Positions 23,640 to 37,500 of a stretch of 64,000 nt of DNA are shown piece after piece. The notes beneath the pieces are model-generated. The model saw only the letters and a list, made by a program, of their open reading frames with translations, was not told the origin of the DNA and did not search any database. Source of the DNA: Cylicocyclus nassatus (Eukaryota > Nematoda > Chromadorea > Rhabditida > Strongylidae); assembly GCA_958299035.1 (NCBI GenBank), contig CATQJL010000146.1:1-64000 (forward strand). Reading direction: 5' to 3'. The position numbers and the translations under genes are program-made. The number at the start of each line of letters is the position of its first letter. The first letter of the stretch is position 1.

Positions 23640-26600
23640 GAGTGACAAGGCTCACGAAGGAGTGTCAAGGCCTACGAAGGAGTGTCAAGGCTCACGAAGG
23701 AGTGTCAAGGCCTACGAGGGAGTGTCAAGGCTCACGAAGGAGTGTCAAGGCCTACGAAGGAGTGTCAAGGCTCACGAAGGAGTGTCAAGGCCTACGAAGG
23801 AGTGTCAAGGCTCACGAAGGAGTGTCAAGGCTCACGAAGGAGTGTCAAGGCTCACGAAGGAGTGTCAAGGCTCACGAAGGAGTGTCAAGGCTCACGAAGG
23901 AGTGTCAAGGCTCACGAAGGAGTGTCAAGGCTCACGAAGGAGTGTCAAGGCTCACGAAGGAGTGTCAAGGCTCACGAAGGAGTGTCAAGGCCTACGAAGG
24001 AGTGTCAAGGCCTACGAAGGAGTGTCAAGGCTCACGAAGGAGTGTCAAGGCTCACGAAGGAGTGTCAAGGCCTACGAAGGAGTGTCAAGGCTCACGAAGG
24101 AGTGTCAAGGCTCACGAAGGAGCGTCAAGGCTCACGAAGGAGAGTCAAGGCTCACGAAGGAGTCCCAAGGCCTACGAAGGAGTGTCAAGGCCTACGAAGG
24201 AGTGTCAAGGCCTACGAAGGAGTGACAAGGCTCACGAAGGAGTGTCAAGGCCTACGAAGGAGTGTCAAGGCTCACGAAGGAGTGTCAAGGCTCACGAAGG
24301 AGTGTCAAGGCTCACGAAGGAGTGTCAAGGCCTACGAAGGAGTGTCAAGGCTCACGAAGGAGTGTCAAGGCTCACGAAGGAGTGTCAAGGCCTACGAAGG
24401 AGAGTCAACGCCTACGAAGGAGTGTCAAGGCTCACGAAGGAGTGTCAAGGCTCACGAAGGAGTGTCAAGGCTCACGAAGGAGTCCCAAGGCCTACGAAGG
24501 AGTGTCAAGGCCTACGAAGGAGTGTCAAGGCCTACGAAGGAGTGACAAGGCTCACGAAGGAGTGTCAAGGCTCACGAAGGAGTGTCAAGGCTCACGAAGG
24601 AGTGTCAAGGCTCACGAAGGAGAGTCAAGGCTCACGAAGGAGTGTCAAGGCTCACGAAGGAGAGTCAAGGCTCACGAAGGAGTGTCAAGGCTCACGAAGG
24701 AGTGTCAAGGCTCACGAAGGAGTGTCAAGGCCTACGAAGGAGTGTCAAGGCTCACGAAGGAGTGTCAAGGCTCACGAAGGAGTGTCAAGGCCTACGAAGG
24801 AGAGTCAAGGCCTACGAAGGAGTGTCAAGGCTCACGAAGGAGTGTCAAGGCTCACGAAGGAGTGTCAAGGCTCACGAAGGAGTGTCAAGGCTCACGAAGG
24901 AGTGTCAAGGCCTACGAAGGAGTGTCAAGGCCTACGAAGGAGTGTCAAGGCTCACGAGGAGTGTCAAGGCTCACGAAGGAGTGTCAAGGCCTACGAAGGA
25001 GAGTCAAGGCCTACGAAGGAGTGTCAAGGCTCGCGAAGGAGTGTCAAGGCTCACGAAGGAGTGTCAAGGCTCACGAAGGAGTGTCAAGGCTCACGAAGGA
25101 GTGTCAAGGCTCACGAAGGAGTGTCAAGGCCTACGAAGGAGTGTCAAGGCCTACGAAGGAGTGTCAAGGCTCACGAAGGAGTGCCAAGGCTCACGAAGGA
25201 GTGTCAAGGCCTACGAAGGAGTGTCAAGGCTCACGAAGGAGTGTCAAGGCTCACGAAGGAGTGTCAAGGCTCACGAAGGAGTGTCAAGGCCTACGAAGGA
25301 GAGTCAAGGCCTACGAAGGAGTGTCAAGGCCTACGAAGGAGTGACAAGGCTCACGAAGGAGTGTCAAGGCCTACGAAGGAGTGTCAAGGCTCACGAAGGA
25401 GTGTCAAGGCTCACGAAGGAGTGTCAAGGCTCACGAAGGAGTCCCAAGGCCTACGAAGGAGTGTCAAGGCCTACGAAGGAGTGTCAAGGCCTACGAAGGA
25501 GTGACAAGGCTCACGAAGGAGTGTCAAGGCTCACGAAGGAGTGTCAAGGCTCACGAAGGAGTGTCAAGGCCTACGAAGGAGAGTCAAGGCCTACGAAGGA
25601 GTGACAAGGCTCACGAAGGAGTGTCAAGGCTTACGAAGGAGTGTCAAGGCTCACGAAGGAGTGTCAAGGCTCACGAAGGAGTCCCAAGGCCTACGAAGGA
25701 GTGTCAAGGCCTACGAAGGAGTGTCAAGGCCTACGAAGGAGTGACAAGGCTCACGAAGGAGTGTCAAGGCCTACGAAGGAGTGTCAAGGCTCACGAAGGA
25801 GTGTCAAGGCCTACGAAGGAGTGTCAAGGCCTACGAAGGAGTGACAAGGCTCACGAAGGAGTGTCAAGGCCTACGAAGGAGTGACAAGGCTCACGAAGGA
25901 GTGTCAAGGCTCACGAAGGAGTGTCAAGGCTCACGAAGGAGTGTCAAGGCTCACGAAGGAGTGTCAAGGCTCACGAAGGAGAGTCAAGGCTCACGAAGGA
26001 GTCCCAAGGCCTACGAAGGAGGGTCAAGGCCTACGAAGGAGTGTCAAGGCCTACGAAGGAGTGACAAGGCTCACGAAGGAGTGTCAAGGCCTACGAAGGA
26101 GTGTCAAGGCTCACGAAGGAGTGTCAAGGCTCACGAAGGAGTGTCAAGGCTCACGAAGGAGTCCCAAGGCCTACGAAGGAGTGTCAAGGCCTACGAAGGA
26201 GTGTCAAGGCTCACGAAGGAGTGTCAAGGCTCACGAAGGAGTGTCAAGGCTCACGAAGGAGTCCCAAGGCCTACGAAGGAGTGTCAAGGCCTACGAAGGA
26301 GTGTCAAGGCCTACGAAGGAGTGACAAGGCTCACGAAGGAGTGTCAAGGCTCACGAAGGAGTGTCAAGGCTCACGAAGGAGTGTCAAGGCCTACGAAGGA
26401 GTGACAAGGCTCACGAAGGAGTGTCAAGGCCTACGAAGGAGTGTCAAGGCTCACGAAGGAGTGTCAAGGCCTACGAAGGAGTGTCAAGGCCTACGAAGGA
26501 GTGACAAGGCTCACGAAGGAGTGTCAAGGCCTACGAAGGAGTGACAAGGCTCACGAAGGAGTGTCAAGGCTCACGAAGGAGTGTCAAGGCTCACGAAGGA

Positions 26601-28978
26601 GTGTCAAGGCTCACGAAGGAGTGTCAAGGCTCACGAAGGAGAGTCAAGGCTCACGAAGGAGTCCCAAGGCCTACGAAGGAGTGTCAAGGCCTACGAAGGA
26701 GTGTCAAGGCCTACGAAGGAGTGACAAGGCTCACGAAGGAGTGTCAAGGCCTACGAAGGAGTGTCAAGGCTCACGAAGGAGTGTCAAGGCTCACGAAGGA
26801 GTGTCAAGGCTCACGAAGGAGTCCCAAGGCCTACGAAGGAGTGTCAATGCCTACGAAGGAGAGTCAAGGCCTACGAAGGAGTGTCAAGGCTCACGAAGGA
26901 GTGTCAAGGCTCACGAAGGAGTGTCAAGGCCTACGAAGGAGTGTCAAGGCTCACGAAGGAGTGTCAAGGCCTACGAAGGAGTGTCAAGGCTCACGAAGGA
27001 GTGTCAAGGCTCACGAAGGAGTGTCAAGGCTCACGAAGGAGTCCCAAGGCCTACGAAGGAGTGTCAAGGCCTACGAAGGAGTGTCAAGGCCTACGAAGGA
27101 GTGACAAGGCTCACGAAGGAGTGTCAAGGCCTACGAAGGAGTGTCAAGGCTCACGAAGGAGTGTCAAGGCTCACGAAGGAGTGTCAAGGCTCACGAAGGA
27201 GTCCCAAGGCCTACGAAGGAGTGTCAAGGCCTACGAAGGAGTGTCAATGCCTACGAAGGAGTGACAAGGCTCACGAAGGAGTGTCAAGGCCTACGAAGGA
27301 GTGTCAAGGCTCACGAAGGAGTGTCAAGGCCTACGAGGGAGTGTCAAGGCTCACGAAGGAGTGTCAAGGCCTACGAAGGAGTGTCAAGGCTCACGAAGGA
27401 GTGTCAAGGCCTACGAAGGAGTGTCAAGGCTCACGAAGGAGTGTCAAGGCTCACGAAGGAGTGTCAAGGCTCACGAAGGAGTGTCAAGGCTCACGAAGGA
27501 GTGTCAAGGCCTACGAAGGAGTGTCAAGGCTCACGAAGGAGTGTCAAGGCTCACGAAGGAGTGTCAAGGCTCACGAAGGAGTGTCAAGGCTCACGAAGGA
27601 GTGTCAAGGCTCACGAAGGAGTGTCAAGGCTCACGAAGGAGTGTCAAGGCCTACGAAGGAGTGTCAAGGCCTACGAAGGAGTGTCAAGGCTCACGAAGGA
27701 GTGTCAAGGCTCACGAAGGAGTGTCAAGGCCTACGAAGGAGTGTCAAGGCTCACGAAGGAGTGTCAAGGCTCACGAAGGAGCGTCAAGGCTCACGAAGGA
27801 GAGTCAAGGCTCACGAAGGAGTCCCAAGGCCTACGAAGGAGTGTCAAGGCCTACGAAGGAGTGTCAAGGCCTACGAAGGAGTGACAAGGCTCACGAAGGA
27901 GTGTCAAGGCCTACGAAGGAGTGTCAAGGCTCACGAAGGAGTGTCAAGGCTCACGAAGGAGTGTCAAGGCTCACGAAGGAGTGTCAAGGCCTACGAAGGA
28001 GTGTCAAGGCTCACGAAGGAGTGTCAAGGCTCACGAAGGAGTGTCAAGGCCTACGAAGGAGAGTCAACGCCTACGAAGGAGTGTCAAGGCTCACGAAGGA
28101 GTGTCAAGGCTCACGAAGGAGTGTCAAGGCTCACGAAGGAGTCCCAAGGCCTACGAAGGAGTGTCAAGGCCTACGAAGGAGTGTCAAGGCCTACGAAGGA
28201 GTGACAAGGCTACGAAGGAGTGTCAAGGCTCACGAAGGAGTGTCAAGGCTCACGAAGGAGTGTCAAGGCTCACGAAGGAGAGTCAAGGCTCACGAAGGAG
28301 TGTCAAGGCTCACGAAGGAGAGTCAAGGCTCACGAAGGAGTGTCAAGGCTCACGAAGGAGTGTCAAGGCTCACGAAGGAGTGTCAAGGCCTACGAAGGAG
28401 TGTCAAGGCTCACGAAGGAGTGTCAAGGCTCACGAAGGAGTGTCAAGGCCTACGAAGGAGAGTCAAGGCCTACGAAGGAGTGTCAAGGCTCACGAAGGAG
28501 TGTCAAGGCTCACGAAGGAGTGTCAAGGCTCACGAAGGAGTGTCAAGGCTCACGAAGGAGTGTCAAGGCCTACGAAGGAGTGTCAAGGCCTACGAAGGAG
28601 TGTCAAGGCTCACGAAGGAGTGTCAAGGCTCACGAAGGAGTGTCAAGGCCTACGAAGGAGAGTCAAGGCCTACGAAGGAGTGTCAAGGCTCGCGAAGGAG
28701 TGTCAAGGCTCACGAAGGAGTGTCAAGGCTCACGAAGGAGTGTCAAGGCTCACGAAGGAGTGTCAAGGCTCACGAAGGAGTGTCAAGGCCTACGAAGGAG
28801 TGTCAAGGCCTACGAAGGAGTGTCAAGGCTCACGAAGGAGTGCCAAGGCTCACGAAGGAGTGTCAAGGCCTACGAAGGAGTGTCAAGGCTCACGAAGGAG
28901 TGTCAAAGCTCACGAAGGAGTGTCAAGGCTCACGAAGGAGTGTCAAGGCCTACGAAGGAGAGTCAAGGCCTACGAAGG
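23640..28978 (+). repeat. Higher-order duplication, displacement about 3,620-3,660 bp
   Basis: The CGAGGG marker at 23718 reappears at 27337 (3,619 bp) and TCGCG at 25033 reappears at 28692 (3,659 bp). The copies therefore differ by about two monomers of length plus single-base deletions. Single-base deletions occur at about 24957 (CTCACGAGGAG) in the first copy and about 28212 (AAGGCTACG) in the second, in different places, so they postdate the duplication. The second copy ends at the adapter remnant. Confidence 0.75.
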
Positions 28979-29004
28979 AGTACTCTGCGTTGATACCACT
29001 GCTT
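28979..29004 (-). other. Library adapter remnant inside the array (assembly artefact)
   Basis: The only non-satellite insertion in 58.7 kb reads AGTACTCTGC...CCACTGCTT. Over 26 bases it is the reverse complement of the SMART-type amplification oligo AAGCAGTGGTATCAACGCAG followed by AGTACT, as I remember it. The same sequence is used as the adapter in PCR-amplified low-input long-read genomic libraries. The first two bases (AG) also fit the satellite, so 24 bases are strictly foreign. They replace three satellite bases. The orientation is that of an adapter at the 3' end of a read that enters from the left. It was almost certainly left untrimmed and assembled through. Confidence 0.93.
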
Positions 29005-29340
29005 CAAGGCCTACGAAGGAGTGTCAAGGCTCACGAAGGAGTGTCAAGGCTCACGAAGGAGTGTCAAGGCTCACGAAGGAGTCCCAAGGCCTACGAAGGA
29101 GTGTCAAGGCCTACGAAGGAGTGTCAAGGCCTACGAAGGAGTGACAAGGCTCACGAAGGAGTGTCAAGGCCTAGGAAGGAGTGTCAAGGCTCACGAAGGA
29201 GTGTCAAGGCTCACGAAGGAGTGTCAAGGCTCACGAAGGAGTCCCAAGGCCTACGAAGGAGTGTCAAGGCCTACGAAGGAGTGTCAAGGCCTACGAAGGA
29301 GTGACAAGGCTCACGAAGGAGTGTCAAGGCTCACGAAGGA

Positions 29341-32300
29341 GTGTCAAGGCTCACGAAGGAGTGTCAAGGCTTACGAAGGAGTGTCAAGGCCTACGAAGGA
29401 GTGTCAAGGCTCACGAAGGAGTGTCAAGGCTCACGAAGGAGTGTCAAGGCCTACGAAGGAGTGTCAAGGCTCACGAAGGATAGTCAAGGCTCACGAAGGA
29501 GTGTCAAGGCTCACGAAGGAGTGTCAAGGCTCACGAAGGAGTGTCAAGGCTCACGAAGGAGTCCCAAGGCCTACGAAGGAGTGTCAAGGCCTACGAAGGA
29601 GTGTCAAGGCCTACGAAGGAGTGACAAGGCTCACGAAGGAGTGTCAAGGCTCACGAAGGAGTGTCAAGGCTCACGAAGGAGTGTCAAGGCTTACGAAGGA
29701 GTGTCAAGGCCTACGAAGGAGTGTCAAGGCTCACGAAGGAGTGTCAAGGCTCACGAAGGAGTGTCAAGGCCTACGAAGGAGTGTCAAGGCTCACGAAGGA
29801 TAGTCAAGGCTCACGAAGGAGTGTCAAGGCTCACGAAGGAGTGTCAAGGCTCACGAAGGAGTGTCAAGGCTCACGAAGGAGTGTCAAGGCCTACGAAGGA
29901 GTGTCAAGGCCTACGAAGGAGAGTCAAGGCTCACGAAGGAGTCCCAAGGCCTACGAAGGAGTGTCAAGGCCTACGAAGGAGTGTCAAGGCCTACGAAGGA
30001 GTGACAAGGCTCACGAAGGAGTGTCAAGGCCTACGAAGGAGTGTCAAGGCTCACGAAGGACTGTCAAGGCTCACGAAGGAGTGTCAAGGCTCACGAAGGA
30101 GTGTCAAGGCCTACGAAGGAGTGTCAAAGCTCACGAAGGAGTGTCAAGGCTCACGAAGGAGTGTCAAGGCCTACGAAGGAGAGTCAACGCCTACGAAGGA
30201 GTGTCAAGGCTCACGAAGGAGTGTCAAGGCTCACGAAGGAGTGTCAAGGCCTACGAAGGAGAGTCAAGGCCTACGAAGGAGTGACAAGGCTCACGAAGGA
30301 GTGTCAAGGCCTACGAAGGAGTGTCAAGGCTCACGAAGGAGTGTCAAGGCTCACGAAGGAGTGTCAAGGCTCACGAAGGAGTCCCAAGGCCTACGAAGGA
30401 GTGTCAAGGCCTACGAAGGAGTGTCAAGGCCTACGAAGGAGTGACAAGGCTCACGAAGGAGTGTCAAGGCCTACGAAGGAGTGTCAAGGCTCACGAAGGA
30501 GTGTCAAGGCTCACGAAGGAGTGTCAAGGCTCACGAAGGAGTCCCAAGGCCTACGAAGGAGTGTCAAGGCCTACGAAGGAGTGTCAAGGCCTACGAAGGA
30601 GTGACAAGGCTCACGAAGGAGTGTCAAGGCTCACGAAGGAGTGTCAAGGCTCACGAAGGAGTGTCAAGGCTCACGAAGGAGTGTCAAGGCTCACGAAGGA
30701 GTGTCAAGGCTTACGAAGGAGTGTCAAGGCCTACGAAGGAGTGTCAAGGCTCACGAAGGAGTGTCAAGGCTCACGAAGGAGTGTCAAGGCCTACGAAGGA
30801 GTGTCAAGGCTCACGAAGGATAGTCAAGGCTCACGAAGGAGTGTCAAGGCTCACGAAGGAGTGTCAAGGCTCACGAAGGAGTGTCAAGGCTCACGAAGGA
30901 GTGTCAAGGCCTACGAAGGAGTGTCAAGGCCTACGAAGGAGAGTCAAGGCTCACGAAGGAGTCCCAAGGCCTACGAAGGAGTGTCAAGGCCTACGAAGAG
31001 GAGTGTCAAGGCCTACGAAGGAGTGACAAGGCTCACGAAGGAGTGTCAAGGCCTACGAAGGAGTGTCAAGGCTCACGAAGGACTGTCAAGGCTCACGAAG
31101 GAGTGTCAAGGCTCACGAAGGAGTGTCAAGGCCTACGAAGGAGTGTCAAGGCTCACGAAGGAGTGTCAAGGCTCACGAAGGAGTGTCAAGGCCTACGAAG
31201 GAGAGTCAACGCCTACGAAGGAGTGTCAAGGCTCACGAAGGAGTGTCAAGGCTCACGAAGGAGTGTCAAGGCTCACGAAGGAGTCCCAAGGCCTACGAAG
31301 GAGTGTCAAGGCCTACGAAGGAGTGTCAAGGCCTACGAAGGAGTGACAAGGCTCACGAAGGAGTGTCAAGGCTCACGAAGGAGTGTCAAGGCTCACGAAG
31401 GAGTGTCAAGGCTCACGAAGGAGAGTCAAGGCTCACGAAGGAGTGTCAAGGCTCACGAAGGAGAGTCAAGGCTCACGAAGGAGTGTCAAGGCTCACGAAG
31501 GAGTGTCAAGGCTCACGAAGGAGTGTCAAGGCTCACGAAGGAGTGTCAAGGCCTACGAAGGAGTGTCAAGGCTCACGAAGGAGTGTCAAGGCTCACGAAG
31601 GAGTGTCAAGGCCTACGAAGGAGAGTCAAGGCCTACGAAGGAGTGTCAAGGCTCACGAAGGAGTGTCAAGGCTCACGAAGGAGTGTCAAGGCCTACGAAG
31701 GAGAGTCAAGGCCCACGAAGGAGTGACAAGGCTCACGAAGGAGTGTCAAGGCCTACGAAGGAGTGTCAACGCCTACGAAGGAGTGTCAAGGCTCACGAAG
31801 GAGTGTCAAGGCTCACGAAGGAGTGTCAAGGCCTACGAAGGAGAGTCAAGGCCTACGAAGGAGTGACAAGGCTCACGAAGGAGTGTCAAGGCCTACGAAG
31901 GAGTGTCAAGGCTCACGAAGGAGTGTCAAGGCTCACGAAGGAGTGTCAAGGCTCACGAAGGAGTCCCAAGGCCTACGAAGGAGTGTCAAGGCCTACGAAG
32001 GAGTGTCAAGGCCTACGAAGGAGTGACAAGGCTCACGAAGGAGTGTCAAGGCCTACGAAGGAGTGTCAAGGCTCACGAAGGAGTGTCAAGGCTCACGAAG
32101 GAGTGTCAAGGCTCACGAAGGAGTCCCAAGGCCTACGAAGGAGTGTCAAGGCCTACGAAGGAGTGTCAAGGCCTACGAAGGAGTGACAAGGCTCACGAAG
32201 GAGTGTCAAGGCTCACGAAGGAGTGTCAAGGCTCACGAAGGAGTGTCAAGGCTCACGAAGGAGTGTCAAGGCTCACGAAGGAGTGTCAAGGCTTACGAAG

Positions 32301-32608
32301 GAGTGTCAAGGCCTACGAAGGAGTGTCAAGGCTCACGAAGGAGTGTCAAGGCTCACGAAGGAGTGTCAAGGCCTACGAAGGAGTGTCAAGGCTCACGAAG
32401 GATAGTCAAGGCTCACGAAGGAGTGTCAAGGCTCACGAAGGAGTGTCAAGGCTCACGAAGGAGTGTCAAGGCTCACGAAGGAGTGTCAAGGCCTACGAAG
32501 GAGTGTCAAGGCCTACGAAGGAGAGTCAAGGCTCACGAAGGAGTCCCAAGGCCTACGAAGGAGTGTCAAGGCCTACGAAGAGGAGTGTCAAGGCCTACGA
32601 AGGAGTGA
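29341..32608 (+). repeat. Nested duplications marked by TAGTC and a 22-bp unit
   Basis: The rare unit end GGATAGTC occurs four times (29481, 29801, 30821, 32403), spaced 320, 1,020 and 1,582 bp. A 2-base insertion (GAAGAGGAG) making a 22-bp unit occurs at 30999-31000 and again at 32581-32582, also exactly 1,582 bp apart. The last displacement is therefore a genuine copy of the whole segment (79 monomers plus 2 bases). Both markers are confined to this stretch. Confidence 0.87.
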
Positions 32609-34599
32609 CAAGGCTCACGAAGGAGTGTCAAGGGCTACGAAGGAGTGTCAAGGCTCACGAAGGACTGTCAAGGCTCACGAAGGAGTGTCAAGGCTCACGA
32701 AGGAGTGTCAAGGCCTACGAAGGAGTGTCAAGGCTCACGAAGGAGTGTCAAGGCTCACGAAGGAGTGTCAAGGCCTACGAAGGAGAGTCAAGGCCCACGA
32801 AGGAGTGACAAGGCTCACGAAGGAGTGTCAAGGCCTACGAAGGAGAGTCAACGCCTACGAAGGAGTGTCAAGGCTCACGAAGGAGTGTCAAGGCTCACGA
32901 AGGAGTGTCAAGGCCTACGAAGGAGAGTCAAGGCCTACGAAGGAGTGTCAAGGCTCACGAAGGAGTGTCAAGGCTCACGAAGGAGTGTCAAGGCTCACGA
33001 AGGAGTGTCAAAGCTCACGAAGGAGTGTCAAGGCTCACGAAGGAGTGTCAAGGCTCACGAAGGAGTGTCAAGGCCTACGAAGGAGTGTCAAGGCCTACGA
33101 AGGAGTGTCAAGGCTCACGAAGGAGTGCCAAGGCTCACGAAGGAGTGTCAAGGCCTACGAAGGAGTGTCAAGGCTCACGAAGGAGTGTCAAGGCTCACGA
33201 AGGAGTGTCAAGGCTCACGAAGGAGTGTCAAGGCCTACGAAGGAGAGTCAAGGCCTACGAAGGAGTGACAAGGCTCACGAAGGAGTGTCAAGGCCTACGA
33301 AGGAGTGTCAAGGCTCACGAAGGAGTGTCAAGGCTCACGAAGGAGTGTCAAGGCTCACGAAGGAGTCCCAAGGCCTACGAAGGAGTGTCAAGGCCTACGA
33401 AGGAGTGTCAAGGCCTACGAAGGAGTGACAAGGCTCACGAAGGAGTGTCAAGGCCTACGAAGGAGTGTCAAGGCTCACGAAGGAGTGTCAAGGCTCACGA
33501 AGGAGTGTCAAGGCTCACGAAGGAGTCCCAAGGCCTACGAAGGAGTGTCAAGGCCTACGAAGGAGTGTCAAGGCCTACGAAGGAGTGACAAGGCTCACGA
33601 AGGAGTGTCAAGGCTCACGAAGGAGTGTCAAGGCTCACGAAGGAGTGTCAAGGCTCACGAAGGAGTGTCAAGGCTCACGAAGGAGTGTCAAGGCTTACGA
33701 AGGAGTGTCAAGGCCTACGAAGGAGTGTCAAGGCTCACGAAGGAGTGTCAAGGCTCACGAAGGAGTGTCAAGGCCTACGAAGGAGTGTCAAGGCTCACGA
33801 AGGAGTGTCAAGGCTCACGAAGGAGAGTCAAGGCTCACGAAGGAGTCCCAAGGCCTACGAAGGAGTGTCAAGGCCTACGAAGGAGTGTCAAGGCCTACGA
33901 AGGAGTGACAAGGCTCACGAAGGAGTGTCAAGGCCTACGAAGGAGTGTCAAGGCCTACGAAGGAGTGTCAAGGCCTACGAAGGAGTGACAAGGCTCACGA
34001 AGGAGTGTCAAGGCTCACGAAGGAGTGTCAAGGCTCACGAAGGAGTGTCAAGGCTCACGAAGGAGAGTCAAGGCTCACGAAGGAGTGTCAAGGCTCACGA
34101 AGGAGAGTCAAGGCTCACGAAGGAGTGTCAAGGCTCACGAAGGAGTGTCAAGGCTCACGAAGGAGTGTCAAGGCTCACGAAGGAGTGTCAAGGCCTACGA
34201 AGGAGTGTCAAGGCCTACGAAGGAGAGTCAAGGCTCACGAAGGAGTCCCAAGGCCTACGAAGGAGTGTCAAGGCCTACGAAGGAGTGTCAAGGCCTACGA
34301 AGGAGTGACAAGGCTCACGAAGGAGTGTCAAGGCCTACGAAGGAGTGTCAAGGCTCACGAAGGAGTGTCAAGGCTCACGAAGGAGTGTCAAGGCTCACGA
34401 AGGAGTGTCAAGGCCTACGAAGGAGTGTCAAGGCTCACGAAGGAGTGTCAAGGCTCACGAAGGAGTGTCAAGGCTCACGAAGGAGTGTCAAGGCCTACGA
34501 AGGAGAGTCAACGCCTACGAAGGAGTGTCAAGGCTCACGAAGGAGTGTCAAGGCTCACGAAGGAGTGTCAAGGCTCACGAAGGAGTCCCAAGGCCTACG

Positions 34600-37500
34600 A
34601 AGGAGTGTCAAGGCCTACGAAGGAGTGTCAAGGCCTACGAAGGAGTGACAAGGCTCACGAAGGAGTGTCAAGGCTCACGAAGGAGTGTCAAGGCCTACGA
34701 AGGAGTGACAAGGCTCACGAAGGAGTGTCAAGGCCTACGAAGGAGTGTCAAGGCCTACGAAGGAGTGTCAAGGCCTACGAAGGAGTGACAAGGCTCACGA
34801 AGGAGTGTCAAGGCTCACGAAGGAGTGTCAAGGCTCACGAAGGAGTGTCAAGGCTCACGAAGGAGAGTCAAGGCTCACGAAGGAGTGTCAAGGCTCACGA
34901 AGGAGAGTCAAGGCTCACGAAGGAGTGTCAAGGCTCACGAAGGAGTGTCAAGGCTCACGAAGGAGTGTCAAGGCTCACGAAGGAGTGTCAAGGCCTACGA
35001 AGGAGTGTCAAGGCTCACGAAGGAGTGTCAAGGCTCACGAAGGAGTGTCAAGGCCTACGAAGGAGAGTCAAGGCCTACGAAGGAGTGTCAAGGCTCACGA
35101 AGGAGTGTCAAGGCTCACGAAGGAGTGTCAAGGCTCACGAAGGAGTGTCAAGGCTCACGAAGGAGTGTCAAGGCCTACGAAGGAGTGTCAAGGCCTACAA
35201 AGGAGTGTCAAGGCTCACGAAGGAGTGTCAAGGCTCACGAAGGAGTGTCAAGGCTCACGAAGGAGTGACAAGGCTCACGAAGGAGTGTCAAGGCCTACGA
35301 AGGAGTGTCAAGGCTCACGAAGGAGTGTCAAGGCCTACGAGGGAGTGTCAAGGCTCACGAAGGAGTGTCAAGGCCTACGAAGGAGTGTCAAGGCTCACGA
35401 AGGAGTGTCAAGGCCTACGAAGGAGTGTCAAGGCTCACGAAGGAGTGTCAAGGCTCACGAAGGAGTGTCAAGGCTCACGAAGGAGTGTCAAGGTTCACGA
35501 AGGAGTGTCAAGGCCTACGAAGGAGTGTCAAGGCTCACGAAGGAGTGTCAAGGCTCACGAAGGAGTGTCAAGGCTCACGAAGGAGTGTCAAGGCTCACGA
35601 AGGAGTGTCAAGGCTCACGAAGGAGTGTCAAGGCTCACGAAGGAGTGTCAAGGCCTACGAAGGAGTGTCAAGGCCTACGAAGGAGTGTCAAGGCTCACGA
35701 AGGAGTGTCAAGGCTCACGAAGGAGTGTCAAGGCCTACGAAGGAGTGTCAAGGCCTACGAAGGAGTGTCAAGGCTCACGAAGGAGTCCCAAGGCCTACGA
35801 AGGAGTGTCAAGGCCTACGAAGGAGTGTCAAGGCCTACGAAGGAGTGACAAGGCTCACGAAGGAGTGTCAAGGCTCACGAAGGAGTGTCAAGGCTCACGA
35901 AGGAGTGTCAAGGCTCACGAAGGAGAGTCAAGGCTCACGAAGGAGTGTCAAGGCTCACGAAGGAGAGTCAAGGCTCACGAAGGAGTGTCAAGGCTCACGA
36001 AGGAGTGTCAAGGCTCACGAAGGAGTGTCAAGGCCTACGAAGGAGTGTCAAGGCTCACGAAGGAGTGTCAAGGCTCACGAAGGAGTGTCAAGGCTCACGA
36101 AGGAGTGTCAAGGCTCACGAAGGAGTGTCAAGGCCTACGAAGGAGTGTCAAGGCTCACGAAGGAGTGTCAAGGCTCACGAAGGAGTCCCAAGGCCTACGA
36201 AGGAGTGTCAAGGCCTACGAAGGAGTGTCAAGGCCTACGAAGGAGTGACAAGGCTCACGAAGGAGTGTCAAGGCTCACGAAGGAGTGTCAAGGCTCACGA
36301 AGGAGTGTCAAGGCTCACGAAGGAGTGTCAAGGCTCACGAAGGAGTGTCAAGGCTTACGAAGGAGTGTCAAGGCCTACGAAGGAGTGTCAAGGCTCACGA
36401 AGGAGTGTCAAGGCTCACGAAGGAGTGTCAAGGCCTACGAAGGAGTGTCAAGGCTCACGAAGGAGTGTCAAGGCTCACGAAGGAGTGTCAAGGCTCACGA
36501 AGGAGTGTCAAGGCTCACGAAGGAGTGTCAAGGCTCACGAAGGAGAGTCAAGGCTCACGAAGGAGTGTCAAGGCTCACGAAGGAGAGTCAAGGCTCACGA
36601 AGGAGTGTCAAGGCCTACGAAGGAGTGTCAAGGCCTACGAAGGAGTGTCAAGGCCTACGAAGGAGTGACAAGGCTCACGAAGGAGTGTCAAGGCTCACGA
36701 AGGAGTGTCAAGGCTCACGAAGGAGTGTCAAGGCTCACGAAGGAGTGTCAAGGCTCACGAAGGAGTGTCAAGGCTTACGAAGGAGTGTCAAGGCCTACGA
36801 AGGAGTGTCAAGGCTCACGAAGGAGTGTCAAGGCTCACGAAGGAGTGTCAAGGCCTACGAAGGAGTGTCAAGGCTCACGAAGGAGTGTCAAGGCTCACGA
36901 AGGAGTGTCAAGGCTCACGAAGGAGAGTCAAGGCTCACGAAGGAGTCCCAAGGCCTACGAAGGAGTGTCAAGGCCTACGAAGGAGTGTCAAGGCCTACGA
37001 AGGAGTGACAAGGCTCACGAAGGAGTGTCAAGGCCTACGAAGGAGTGTCAAGGCCTACGAAGGAGTGTCAAGGCCTACGAAGGAGTGACAAGGCTCACGA
37101 AGGAGTGTCAAGGCTCACGAAGGAGTGTCAAGGCTCACGAAGGAGTGTCAAGGCTCACGAAGGAGTGTCAAGGCCTACGAAGGAGTGTCAAGGCCTACGA
37201 AGGAGTGTCAAGGCCTACGAAGGAGTGTCAAGGCTCACGAAGGAGTGTCAAGGCTCACGAAGGAGTGTCAAGGCCTACGAAGGAGTGTCAAGGCCTACGA
37301 AGGAGTGTCAAGGCTCACGAAGGAGTCCCAAGGCCTACGAAGGAGTGTCAAGGCCTACGAAGGAGTGTCAAGGCCTACGAAGGAGTGACAAGGCTCACGA
37401 AGGAGTGTCGAGGCTCACGAAGGAGTGTCAAGGCTCACGAAGGAGTGTCAAGGCTCACGAAGGAGAGTCAAGGCTCACGAAGGAGTGTCAAGGCTCACGA

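Noticed and set aside
28981..29004. Insertion of a mobile element or new sequence in the array
   Set aside because: It matches a library oligo exactly, has no target duplication, and replaces only three satellite bases.
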